Of a DNA stretch of 64,000 nucleotides, positions 24,497 through 32,215 are shown in pieces (the first letter of the stretch is position 1; the number at the start of each line of letters is the position of its first letter). The stretch is from positions 155,817 through 219,816 of the forward strand of contig JAEKKN010000021.1 in assembly GCA_019510305.1 (NCBI GenBank). The letters are read 5' to 3'. A program made the translations under genes and the position numbers. Source of the DNA: Microbacterium sp. (GTDB lineage: Bacteria; Actinomycetota; Actinomycetes; Actinomycetales; Microbacteriaceae). Under the pieces are notes generated by a model. The model saw only the letters and a program-made list of their open reading frames with translations. It was not told the origin of the DNA and ran no database searches.

Positions 24497-25066
24497 TCAG
24501 CCGGTGAAGGGGATGATCTCGGAGTGCTCCTCGCCGTTCTCGTACCAGACGAGTTCGGCCTCGCCGATGGTCTCAGCGGGCCGCCCGCCGATCGAGCGAC
24601 GTGACATGTGCGAGAGCGTCGTCCACGGTGCGGGCGCGAGGGTCTTCGCATAGACGAGTGACATGTGGAACGTCCACTCCTCGAGAGGCAGTTCGCCGAG
24701 CCGACGGAGGTCGGTGCGGTCGAGCGCTTCGGTCAGGCGCGCGTACGCTGCGAGCAGGCTCGGCGTGCGCGACAACCGGATGATGAGGATCTGCCAGGGC
24801 GCGGGAAAGGCGTCGACCGCCTCGGCGACGACCTCGATCGGCGGCTGAGCCGCTGCCCACCTGCGCACGAGCGCTGCCAGCTGCTCACGCCGCTCGGGCT
24901 CGAAGAAGCCTCGCAGCGTGACGTGCCCGGTGTGCGGGTGCGGTACGTCCGCACGTGCGAGCGCGGTGCGCTGTTCCGCGCGGTAGCGGTCGGCGACGAC
25001 GGACGTCGGACGGAGCACGAGATACTGCTGACCCTCGAGCGAGGCGAGCTGCTCGGGGGTGCTCAT
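24497..25066 (-). CDS. 2'-5' RNA ligase/LigT-like phosphoesterase family protein
   Basis: A 189-residue protein of the 2H phosphoesterase superfamily. The two histidine motifs are visible: HVT at 48-50 (TGHVTLRGFF) and HMS at 134-136 (EWTFHMSLVY). Members cleave cyclic phosphodiesters or ligate RNA 2'-5'; the substrate here is unknown. I place the start at 25066; an ATG at 25081 is also possible, and neither has a clean ribosome binding site. It is convergent with ccsB. Confidence 0.85.
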   Translation of the reverse strand: MSTPEQLASLEGQQYLVLRPTSVVADRYRAEQRTALARADVPHPHTGHVTLRGFFEPERREQLAALVRRWAAAQPPIEVVAEAVDAFPAPWQILIIRLSRTPSLLAAYARLTEALDRTDLRRLGELPLEEWTFHMSLVYAKTLAPAPWTTLSHMSRRSIGGRPAETIGEAELVWYENGEEHSEIIPFTG

Positions 25067-25154
25067 GAACGGACGGCGCATCTCCCGAGCGTACGTCTTC
25101 TCACGGCATCCGTCGTCATCGGTCCGGGCCGCTGCACTCGTCCCCGGCCGGAAA

Positions 25155-25182
25155 CGCACCTCCGAGGGGACTCGGAGATGCG
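25155..25182. terminator. Hairpin terminator after the YhgE-like gene
   Basis: CTCCGAG (25060-based stem at 25160-25166) and CTCGGAG (25171-25177) pair around GGGA, extended by CGCA/TGCG across one mismatch. It lies 20 bases past the stop codon at 25202 on the minus strand. Confidence 0.75.
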
Positions 25183-25201
25183 CGTCCGACCGCGCTCGGC
25201 A

Positions 25202-27190
25202 TCAGGCGGTGGCCAGCACCGTCTTCGCCGAGGTCGTACGCCGCAGCGTGATCACGAGGGTCGTGACGACCAGCGACAGCACACCCCATACGACGAGCCC
25301 GGCAGCGGCAGAGCCGTTCGCGGCGATGAGTCCGGTGAAGGCCGGGGCTGTGGGCAGCGCGGCGCCGATCGAGGCGAGCCAGTCCGGAACGGTCGAGATG
25401 AGACCCGTCGCCACGGCGAGGACGCCGATCAGAGCACCCACCCAGCGCCCGATGCCGCCGAACACGGCGACGAGCGCCTGGTTCACTGCGGCGAACGCGA
25501 CGCCCGCGAGCACCGCGGTGCCGGCGAACGCCCACCAGGTGCCCGCGTCGTAGCTCGCGACGATCTGCACGATGAGCGCGACGAGAACGCCCTGTCCTGC
25601 CCCGATCAGGGCGGCGGGTGCGAACGATCGCAGCGCCAGGGCCGCCGAGGAGCGTCGCGAGGTCAGGGTGCGCGCGGTGTGCGCCCGCATCACGATGAAC
25701 GAGGCGAGGCCGCCGAACCAGAGCACCACTGCGGCGAGCAGCGGGATCGCCGTCGGACCGAAGATCGTGGTCGCCTCGGCGTTCGTCTTCACGGGGTCAG
25801 CCATGACGGTGGCGAGCGACTTCGACTCTCCGTCGCTGAACGAGGGGAGGGAGTCGGATGCGGTGCGCAGACCGCCGGCGAGATCGCCGGTGCCGGTCGC
25901 CAGGGTGTCGAGGCCCGTCGCCAGCTCGCCCGCGCCGCTGGCGAGCTGGGTGGCCCCGTCAGACAGCTGCGCCGCGCCGTCGGAGAGCTGAGTAGCACCA
26001 GCGGCGGACTTGTCGAGGCCGTCGGTGGCGAGCTGGTTGAGGCCGGCGGCGATCGAAGAGGCGCCGGTGCCGGCAGTGCGCATCTGGGTCGCGAGCGTGG
26101 AGAACGTGCCGGGAAGGGCGGCGACGCCGCCCGCGGTCTGAGGGTCGTTCAGGATGGCGGATGCCGTGCCTGCGGAGGTCGCGACGTCGCCGGCAGACGT
26201 GGCTGCCGCTGTGATCCGATCGCAGACAGCCGTGGGCACTCCCGAGTCTGGCTTCGCGCAGTCGACTGCGAGAGCGCCGAGATCTCCCGCGAGCGTCGCA
26301 GAGCCGGTCGACGCCGTCTTCGCTGATCCCGCGGCCGTCTGGATGCCACCGACGAGCGCCGTAACGCCCGTCGTGTTCTGCTCGAGCTGCGTCGCCCCCG
26401 AGAGCAGCCCGGAGCCCAGCTGCGTCGCCCCGCCGGCGAGCTGCCGCGTGCTGCCGGCCATCGTCGTGATCCCGGTGGACAGCTCCGATGCCCCGGTGCT
26501 CAGCCCGGTCGCCCCGGTGGCGAGTTTGGTCGCCCCGTCGGGGATCGCCGCGGCGCCGGTGGCGGCATCCCGGGCTCCCGATGCGAGCTTCATTGCGCCG
26601 TCCGCAGCCTCGCCGATCTGATCGCCGAGCGTGGTGTAGCCGACCAGCACATTGCCCATGGTGGCTTCGCTGAGCATCGAGCCCATGCTCGAGGCCGCCA
26701 CCGAGGCGATCTGCCCGGTGATGAGGTCGTCGGCGACGAGTCCATCCGGAGGCGTGGTGACCTGGATGGTCGCCTTCTCCGCATCGTCGGATGCGGAGCC
26801 CCCGCCGTCGGCGATCGCGGTGCCGGCCGAGGTCGCCGCCTTCGAGAAGTCCTCGGGGATCGTGATGACGGCCTGGTAGGTGCCGTCGGCGAGGCCCTCC
26901 TTCGCATCGTCCTCCTTGGAGATGACCCAGGTGAGGTTCGAGTCGAGATCGTCCGATCCCTCGACCAGACCGGACGCCAGCTGGCGGCCGAGCGGTGTGA
27001 GCTGACCGTCGATCGTGACGGGTTCGTCGAGGTTGACGATCGCCGCGGTCATCGAGTCGAGCCGCTCCGTCGGGTTCTGCAGGGCCGCGACGAGGATCCC
27101 GCCGACGGCTGCGGGAAGCAGCAGCACGCCGAGGATCGTCAGCCAGGTGATGGGTTTGCGCGAACGTGCGCGCTCGATGGGGAGGGTCAT
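25202..27190 (-). CDS. YhgE/Pip-family membrane protein with glycine-alanine heptad region
   Basis: A 662-residue protein. One helix near residue 20, a long exported region (about 40-480), then five to six C-terminal helices. The exported region is full of seven-residue units of the type GATxLxx (KLATGATGLSTGASELSTGI, QLSDGAAQLSDGATQLASGA), the YhgE/Pip hallmark, predicted to be a long helical stalk. Homologues include the Lactococcus phage-infection protein and EsaA-like subunits of type VII secretion. The ATG overlaps the stop of the MMPL gene. Together they look like an export or cell-envelope system regulated by the TetR gene at 30196. Confidence 0.92.
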   Translation of the reverse strand: MTLPIERARSRKPITWLTILGVLLLPAAVGGILVAALQNPTERLDSMTAAIVNLDEPVTIDGQLTPLGRQLASGLVEGSDDLDSNLTWVISKEDDAKEGLADGTYQAVITIPEDFSKAATSAGTAIADGGGSASDDAEKATIQVTTPPDGLVADDLITGQIASVAASSMGSMLSEATMGNVLVGYTTLGDQIGEAADGAMKLASGARDAATGAAAIPDGATKLATGATGLSTGASELSTGITTMAGSTRQLAGGATQLGSGLLSGATQLEQNTTGVTALVGGIQTAAGSAKTASTGSATLAGDLGALAVDCAKPDSGVPTAVCDRITAAATSAGDVATSAGTASAILNDPQTAGGVAALPGTFSTLATQMRTAGTGASSIAAGLNQLATDGLDKSAAGATQLSDGAAQLSDGATQLASGAGELATGLDTLATGTGDLAGGLRTASDSLPSFSDGESKSLATVMADPVKTNAEATTIFGPTAIPLLAAVVLWFGGLASFIVMRAHTARTLTSRRSSAALALRSFAPAALIGAGQGVLVALIVQIVASYDAGTWWAFAGTAVLAGVAFAAVNQALVAVFGGIGRWVGALIGVLAVATGLISTVPDWLASIGAALPTAPAFTGLIAANGSAAAGLVVWGVLSLVVTTLVITLRRTTSAKTVLATA

Positions 27191-30072
27191 GCGGTCACCT
27201 CAGAGGAATCGTCGGAGTGCGCTGACCCCGGGTTGTCGTCGAGACCCCCGGCTGGCGACGCCAGCACGGCGGGGTGTCGGCGGGAAGCCGGGGTATCGGC
27301 GGATGGGAAGACGTCGATCACGTCGGGAGTCGGGCGGCCCGCCTGCGCCAGGATCTCGAGAGCCGATACGGGGGATGCAGCCGTGAGCACGACGGCGGTG
27401 GCGGCATCCGCGTCTCGCAGGCGGGCCGCGAGCTGATCGCGCTCGGCTGCGGGGAGGCTGTCGACGCCGTCGATCACGACGAGCGCTGTGCGACCCCGCA
27501 GAGCTTCGGAGAGATCGGATGCTGCGGCGCCGGCATCCGACACGAGCACCACTCCCACATGCGCGCGTACCCAGGCGGCACGACCGGGCAGCAGGTGACT
27601 CGCCACGCGCAGGCGACCGGAATCGGGGGTGACGCGACCGGCGAGCGTGAGCGCGAGGACGCGCAGCGCGCCGGGCGCGCCACCTGTGAGCACCGCTGTG
27701 CCGCCCTGAGCGACGCGCAGATGCAACGCCTCGATTCCGGCATCCGCCAGTGCGAGGTCGTCGGCGGCGACCACCGAGTCGTCGCCCGGCCACGCCGACA
27801 GATGACGCTCGCGCTCGACCGCCTCGCCCTCGATGTCGACGCTCGGGAGGATCTTCTCGAGCCACGACGGGATCTGCCAGGCGCGCTCGCCGAGGATCGC
27901 CATGAGCGCGGGGATCAGTGTCATCCGCACGAGGAACGCGTCGATCGCGATACCGGCGGCCAGACCCAGGGCGATCGGCTTGAGCGAGGAGTCGCCCTCG
28001 GGCACGAACGCCACGAACACCGCGAACATGATGAGTCCCGCCGCGGTGACGACCTTCGCCGACCCCGTGAAGCCGCTGCGCACGGCACGCAGGGCGGCGG
28101 CTCGTCGCGTGGCGCGATCGGGGCTCTTCCCGTCGGGGTCGTGCACGTAGTCCTCGCGCATGCGCGACACCAGGAACACCTGGTAGTCCATCGCAAGGCC
28201 GAACAGCACACCCATCAGGATGATCGGCATGAAGCTGATGATCGGTCCGACCTTCGCGACATGCAGGGCGTCGGAGAACCAACCCCATTCGAACACCGCG
28301 CCGACGATGCCGAATCCGGCGACGATCGACAGCAGGTACCCGGCGGCGGCCGTGACCGGCACCCAGATGGAGCGGAAGACGACGGTCAGGAGGATCAGCG
28401 ACAGGCCGATCACGAAGATCCCGAACGGCAGCAGCGCGTTGCCCAGCTGGTCGGAGATGTCGATGCCGACCGCAGTGAACCCCGTGACCTTCAGATCGAT
28501 GCCGAACTCCTTCAGCCACTCGTCGTGATGCGAGCGCAGCTCGCGCACGAGATCCGCGGTCGCCGGGTCGTCAGGGGCGGTCTCCGGGATGATCTGCACG
28601 ATGCCGGTGTCGGCGGTCTCGTTCGGGGTGGAGAGGGCGACCTCCTTCACGCCGTCGATCTTGGCCACGGCGTCGCCCAGATCCTCCATGAGCCCCAGGG
28701 GATCGGTGGAGGTGACGATCGTGCCGGTCAGGATCAGCGGCCCGTTGAAGCCGGGTCCGAACTGCTCGCCGACGAGATCGTAACTCTGTCGCGCCTCGGA
28801 ATCCTTGGGCAGCACGCCCGCGTTCGGCAGGGCGAGGTTCAGGCTGAGAGCGGGCACGGCGACGATGCCGAGGCCGATCACCACAGCGAGCGACACGAGG
28901 ATCGGATGCTTCGTGACGCCCGTCACCCAACGATCGCTGAACCGTCGACGTGCAGCCGGGGCAGGCGTCGCCTTCCCCTCGTTCTCGGGCTGAGAGTCGC
29001 GCGTCTTGGGTCCCTGAGCCCGTCGAGGGGTCGGCGCCTTGCGCGGACGGCCGGCGACCCGGCCTTTCATGAAGCCGAGCAGGGCGGGGGTCAGCGTCAC
29101 CGCGATCGCGACGGCGACCGCGACGGCTGCCGATGCGGCGATGCCCATGGTCGTCAGGAACGGGATGCCGGCGAAGCCGAGTCCGATCAGGGCGATCAGC
29201 ACCGTGATGCCGGCGAAGACCACGGCCGAGCCCGCCGTGCCGACGGCGCGCGACGCCGACTCTTCGGGGTCGACTCCTTCGCGGACCTGATCTTGATGTC
29301 TGGCCATGATGAAGAGCGCGTAGTCGATGCCGACGGCCAACCCGAGCATGAGAGCGAGGAGAGGAGTGGTCGAGGAGACGGAGGCGAAGGCCGTCGCCGC
29401 GAAGATTCCGGCCATGGAGATCCCGACTCCCAGCACGGCAGTGAGCAGCGGCAGCCCGGCGACGACGAAGGAGCGGAACGTCACGATCAGCACGAGCAGG
29501 GCGATCAGGAGGCCGATCGCCTCGGTGAGCGTGACTCCGGGGATCGAGGTGGCGAAGAGATCTCCACCGAGGGCGGTCTGCGAACCGCTCGGCAACTCGT
29601 CGCTGAGATCGGCGACCACGCTGCGCAGGCCGTCTTTCGTCTTCTCCGAGACATCTGTCGACTGGCCGTCGAACTGCAGACGGATGATTCCGGCGGTCTT
29701 GTCGTCGTTGATCATGCCGCTGACGTTCTCGTCGTACGGAGAGGTGGCCGACAGCACGGAGTCGTCGAGATCGGCGAGCTGATCGACCGCGTTCTCGATG
29801 TCTTTCCGGTAAGGGTCATCCGTGATCGAGTCGCCGTCGGCGGCGACGACGATGATCTGGGCGCTGGTGCCGCTGACAGCGGGGAACGAGCGGTTGAGCT
29901 GCTCGAGGCCCGCCTGGGACTCGGTTCCGGGAATGGAGAACGAGTTGTCCGTGCCCGCTCCCAGCGTGAGCGCGCCCGCTCCCGCGATGCCCAAGACGAT
30001 GAGCCAGGAGACGAGTACGCGCCAGGGGTGCCGGAACGACCAGCGGCCGAGCGAGGACAGGAGAGTGGACAC
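27187..30072 (-). CDS. MMPL-family transporter with a degenerate ABC-ATPase-like C-terminal domain
   Basis: A 961-residue protein. Two RND-type repeats, each a helix, a large exported domain and a five-helix bundle, span about 1-740 (VTFRSFVVAGLPLLTAVLGVGIS, then GVLFGLAMDYQVFLVSRMRED). The two halves are joined by a basic cytoplasmic linker, part of which (PRRAQGPK, near 350) comes from a family B repeat. Residues from about 744 are not part of MMPL: they resemble an ABC nucleotide-binding domain whose Walker A reads GGAPGALR and whose Walker B-like strand is LVVIDGVD, so ATP hydrolysis is unlikely. Substrate unknown; lipid, siderophore or drug export is typical of the family. Confidence 0.92.
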   Translation of the reverse strand: MSTLLSSLGRWSFRHPWRVLVSWLIVLGIAGAGALTLGAGTDNSFSIPGTESQAGLEQLNRSFPAVSGTSAQIIVVAADGDSITDDPYRKDIENAVDQLADLDDSVLSATSPYDENVSGMINDDKTAGIIRLQFDGQSTDVSEKTKDGLRSVVADLSDELPSGSQTALGGDLFATSIPGVTLTEAIGLLIALLVLIVTFRSFVVAGLPLLTAVLGVGISMAGIFAATAFASVSSTTPLLALMLGLAVGIDYALFIMARHQDQVREGVDPEESASRAVGTAGSAVVFAGITVLIALIGLGFAGIPFLTTMGIAASAAVAVAVAIAVTLTPALLGFMKGRVAGRPRKAPTPRRAQGPKTRDSQPENEGKATPAPAARRRFSDRWVTGVTKHPILVSLAVVIGLGIVAVPALSLNLALPNAGVLPKDSEARQSYDLVGEQFGPGFNGPLILTGTIVTSTDPLGLMEDLGDAVAKIDGVKEVALSTPNETADTGIVQIIPETAPDDPATADLVRELRSHHDEWLKEFGIDLKVTGFTAVGIDISDQLGNALLPFGIFVIGLSLILLTVVFRSIWVPVTAAAGYLLSIVAGFGIVGAVFEWGWFSDALHVAKVGPIISFMPIILMGVLFGLAMDYQVFLVSRMREDYVHDPDGKSPDRATRRAAALRAVRSGFTGSAKVVTAAGLIMFAVFVAFVPEGDSSLKPIALGLAAGIAIDAFLVRMTLIPALMAILGERAWQIPSWLEKILPSVDIEGEAVERERHLSAWPGDDSVVAADDLALADAGIEALHLRVAQGGTAVLTGGAPGALRVLALTLAGRVTPDSGRLRVASHLLPGRAAWVRAHVGVVLVSDAGAAASDLSEALRGRTALVVIDGVDSLPAAERDQLAARLRDADAATAVVLTAASPVSALEILAQAGRPTPDVIDVFPSADTPASRRHPAVLASPAGGLDDNPGSAHSDDSSEVTA
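29005..29030 (-). repeat. Dispersed repeat family B copy inside the MMPL gene
   Basis: On the minus strand this reads CCCCTCGACGGGCTCAGGGA followed by CCCAAG. It encodes PRRAQGPK in the linker between the two halves of the transporter. The reading frame differs from the other three copies. Confidence 0.8.
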
Positions 30073-30096
30073 GAGGCTCCTTCGGGATTCCCACTA

Positions 30097-30118
30097 TTGG
30101 ATACACAGGTGTATCCAA
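30097..30118. promoter_or_regulatory. TetR operator 1
   Basis: TTGGATACAC-AG-GTGTATCCAA is a perfect 10-bp inverted repeat lying 24 bases upstream of the MMPL start codon (minus strand), in an AT-rich gap between the MMPL gene and the divergent TetR gene. Confidence 0.75.
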
Positions 30119-30131
30119 TACATAGATGTAT
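30118..30131. promoter_or_regulatory. TetR operator 2 (half-length)
   Basis: ATACAT-AG-ATGTAT is a second palindrome with the same AG centre, 17 bp centre-to-centre from operator 1 and sharing one base with it. The two together could seat cooperative dimers. Confidence 0.6.
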
Positions 30132-30195
30132 CGTAAAGGGATCTCCACCCGAAAGTCTGTGCGTCGGGTGAGAATGAGGGGGGCAGGAGGATTCG

Positions 30196-30816
30196 ATGAC
30201 GACACCCGCTACGCGCAGTCGCGAGAACACGAGGGCGCGTCTGCTCGACGCCGCAGCCCAGGTCTTCGCCGAGGTCGGTCTCGACGGAGCATCGGTCGAG
30301 GCCGTGTGCGAACGCGCCGGGTTCACACGTGGCGCGTTCTACTCGAACTTCGAGTCGAAAGACGAACTGTTCCTCACGCTCGCAGCGAGCGTCGGAGAGG
30401 TGCGCGTGAGCGCCGTGCGCGCACGCGTCGAGGAGATGGCGGCCGACGGAGCGTTGGCAGATGGCTGCGACCCGATCGAGCTGGTGCAGGACATCATGGA
30501 TTCAGGCGGTGACGACAGGCTCGGCGTCATGCTCATGAGCGAGATCCGCATCAGGGCGCTTCGCGATGAGGTCTTCGGCGCCGCCTACCTCGCGCAGGAG
30601 CGCGAGATGGTCGCCAGCATCGCCCAGATCATCAGTGACATCGTGGCCGCCGGCCACTTCAGGCTGCGCGAGCCGGCCGAGGCTGCCGCCCGCATGCTGA
30701 TGATCGTGTGGGAGGGCATGACCGTGCGCGGCGCGATGGACGGGCAGGATGCCTCGCAGCTGCGCCGCACGGGAGGCGAGGAGCTCGGGCGCCTCGTCTC
30801 GATGCTCATCGAGTGA
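30196..30816 (+). CDS. TetR/AcrR-family transcriptional regulator
   Basis: A 206-residue regulator. The DNA-binding domain is RENTRARLLDAAAQVFAEVGLDGASVEAVCERAGFTRGAFYSNFESKDELF; the rest is a helical ligand domain ending in the dimer helices (AARMLMIVWEGMTVRGAMDG). GCAGGAGG precedes the ATG at good distance. It is divergent from the MMPL-YhgE pair with two palindromes between them, so it most likely represses that export operon. It is convergent with the DUF2277 gene. Confidence 0.92.
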   Translation: MTTPATRSRENTRARLLDAAAQVFAEVGLDGASVEAVCERAGFTRGAFYSNFESKDELFLTLAASVGEVRVSAVRARVEEMAADGALADGCDPIELVQDIMDSGGDDRLGVMLMSEIRIRALRDEVFGAAYLAQEREMVASIAQIISDIVAAGHFRLREPAEAAARMLMIVWEGMTVRGAMDGQDASQLRRTGGEELGRLVSMLIE

Positions 30817-30820
30817 GCTC

Positions 30821-30839
30821 GCCCGCCGCGACGGCGGGC
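30821..30839. terminator. Small bidirectional hairpin
   Basis: GCCCGCC and GGCGGGC pair over 7 bp around GCGAC, directly between the stop codons of the convergent TetR and DUF2277 genes. Confidence 0.6.
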
Positions 30840-30840
30840 G

Positions 30841-31155
30841 TCAGGATGCGGTGCGCGCTGCGCGTTTCTCCTGCTGGAACACCCTGATCGCCTCGTAGCG
30901 TTCGGCAGATCGCGCCTGTCGCTTCGCGGCCTCCTCGTTGCGGTCTTTCGGGGGCGCGGTCGTGACCAGGTCGTCGAGGAGATGGCGCGTGGCGTGTGCG
31001 ATCTCGGCGACGGCGCGATCGAAGACGGCCTGATTGACGCGCGAGGGCTTGGTGGTGCCCGCGATCTTGCGCACGAACTGGAGTGCGGCGTCGTGGCACT
31101 CGTCGTCGGTCGCGGCCGGTGCGAGGTTGTTCAGAGGGACGATGTTGCGGCACAT
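30841..31155 (-). CDS. DUF2277-family protein
   Basis: A 104-residue protein matching the DUF2277 pattern from its first residues: MCRNIVPLNNLAPAATDDEC, then ALQFVRKIAGTTKPSRVNQAVFDRAV and LVTTAPPKDRNEEAAKRQAR. It is predicted to be all-helical and cytoplasmic, with a basic C-terminus. Function unknown; the conserved early Cys-Arg-Asn is the most notable feature. A minus-strand TAGCCT at 31167-31162, which overlaps the end of menC, ends six bases before the ATG, suggesting its own leaderless transcript. Confidence 0.9.
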   Translation of the reverse strand: MCRNIVPLNNLAPAATDDECHDAALQFVRKIAGTTKPSRVNQAVFDRAVAEIAHATRHLLDDLVTTAPPKDRNEEAAKRQARSAERYEAIRVFQQEKRAARTAS

Positions 31156-31164
31156 GCCGACAGG

Positions 31165-32154
31165 CTAAGCCGCATCGCCGCCGAGGCCAAGCACCTGGTG
31201 GCAGCGGGTGAGGCGTTCGAGCCACCAGTCGCGCCGCTCGTCCGAGGCGGCGAGACGTTCGAGAGCCGCGGCATCCGGCGTCACCCGATCCGCTGAGATC
31301 GATCCGTCGACCGGCCGCAGCTCGGCGACGTCGTCGAGGAACAGCGACGAGGTGCCGAGCCCGCAGTCGTACTCGAGCGAGGGCAGCGCCGCCGCCAGCG
31401 CGGCGCCCTGCGAGAGGCCCACAGCTGTGTCGAGGGCGCTGGAGACCACGACGGGGAGACCGGCCGCCGTGACGATCTGCAGCGCGTGCGTGACGCCGCC
31501 GAGTGGTTGGGCCTTGATCACCAGCAGATCGGCGGCCTTCGCCCGCGCGACGGCCAGCGGGTCGGACGACTTCCGCACGCTCTCGTCTGCCGCGACCGGG
31601 ATGCCCATGTACTTCACACGCCTGCGCAGATCGGCGAGCTCCTCGACGCTCGCGCAGGGCTGCTCGACGTACTCGAGGTCGAACTCGTTCAGCGCGTGCA
31701 CGGCATGCTCTGCCTCATCGACGTTCCACAGCCCGTTGGCGTCGATGCGGATGCGCCCCTCCGCGCCCATGGCCTCACGTACCGCTCGCACACGGGCGAT
31801 GTCGTCGGCGAGAGTCTGCCCGGGTTCTGCGACCTTGACCTTCGCGGTGCGGCATCCGGCGAACCGCGCGAGGACCTCGGGCACCCTCGACGCCTCGATC
31901 GCAGGAACCGTCGCGTTCACGGGAATGCGGTCGCGCAGCGGCGCGGGCTGAGTGCGGAAGGCGAAGTCTATCGCCGCGGCCAGCCAGGTCGCCGCCTCGG
32001 CGTCCTCGTACTCGAGGAACGGCGAGAACTCCGCCCATCCCTCCGGGCCCTCGAACAGCAGCGCCTCTCTCGTGTCGACGCCGCGGAATCGCGTAGCCAT
32101 CGGGAGGGAGACGACCCGGGCTGAGCCGATCAGGTCTGCGAGTGCGGGGAGCAT
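31165..32154 (-). CDS. menC: o-Succinylbenzoate synthase
   Basis: A 329-residue enolase-superfamily enzyme that dehydrates SHCHC to o-succinylbenzoate in menaquinone synthesis. The catalytic set is present: K105 and K107 (TAKVKVAE), D138 (RIDANGLWNVDEA), E164 (YVEQPC), D190 (AADES) and K214 (LVIKAQPLGGVTHAL). CAGAAT lies six bases before the ATG on the minus strand, a possible leaderless start. It is divergent from metH. MenB and MenE of the same pathway are encoded at 42028-44108. Confidence 0.93.
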   Translation of the reverse strand: MLPALADLIGSARVVSLPMATRFRGVDTREALLFEGPEGWAEFSPFLEYEDAEAATWLAAAIDFAFRTQPAPLRDRIPVNATVPAIEASRVPEVLARFAGCRTAKVKVAEPGQTLADDIARVRAVREAMGAEGRIRIDANGLWNVDEAEHAVHALNEFDLEYVEQPCASVEELADLRRRVKYMGIPVAADESVRKSSDPLAVARAKAADLLVIKAQPLGGVTHALQIVTAAGLPVVVSSALDTAVGLSQGAALAAALPSLEYDCGLGTSSLFLDDVAELRPVDGSISADRVTPDAAALERLAASDERRDWWLERLTRCHQVLGLGGDAA

Positions 32155-32203
32155 GCCCCCATTCTGGCCCCGAAACCCCGCGAAACACGGCTCATCGCGG
32201 CAA

Positions 32204-32215
32204 TAGGCTGGGGAG
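32204..32215 (+). promoter_or_regulatory. -10 box before metH
   Basis: TAGGCT at 32204-32209 is followed by GGGGAG and the metH ATG. The six-base spacing implies little or no leader, and the total gap to divergent menC is only 61 bp, which leaves no room for a cobalamin or SAM riboswitch. Confidence 0.55.

Noticed and set aside
25202-27190. Phage-related gene because of Pip (phage infection protein) similarity
   Set aside because: The name reflects a host receptor in Lactococcus; the gene here is a chromosomal membrane protein coupled to a transporter, with no prophage around it.
27274-30171. 965-codon open frame opposite the MMPL gene
   Set aside because: Antisense shadow; the MMPL reading has helices, RND motifs and a coupled neighbour, and the shadow has an unlikely Arg/His/Gly/Asp composition.
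32155-32215. Cobalamin or SAM riboswitch before metH
   Set aside because: Only 61 bp separate menC and metH, and a -10 box sits six bases from the start codon, so there is no leader to hold one.
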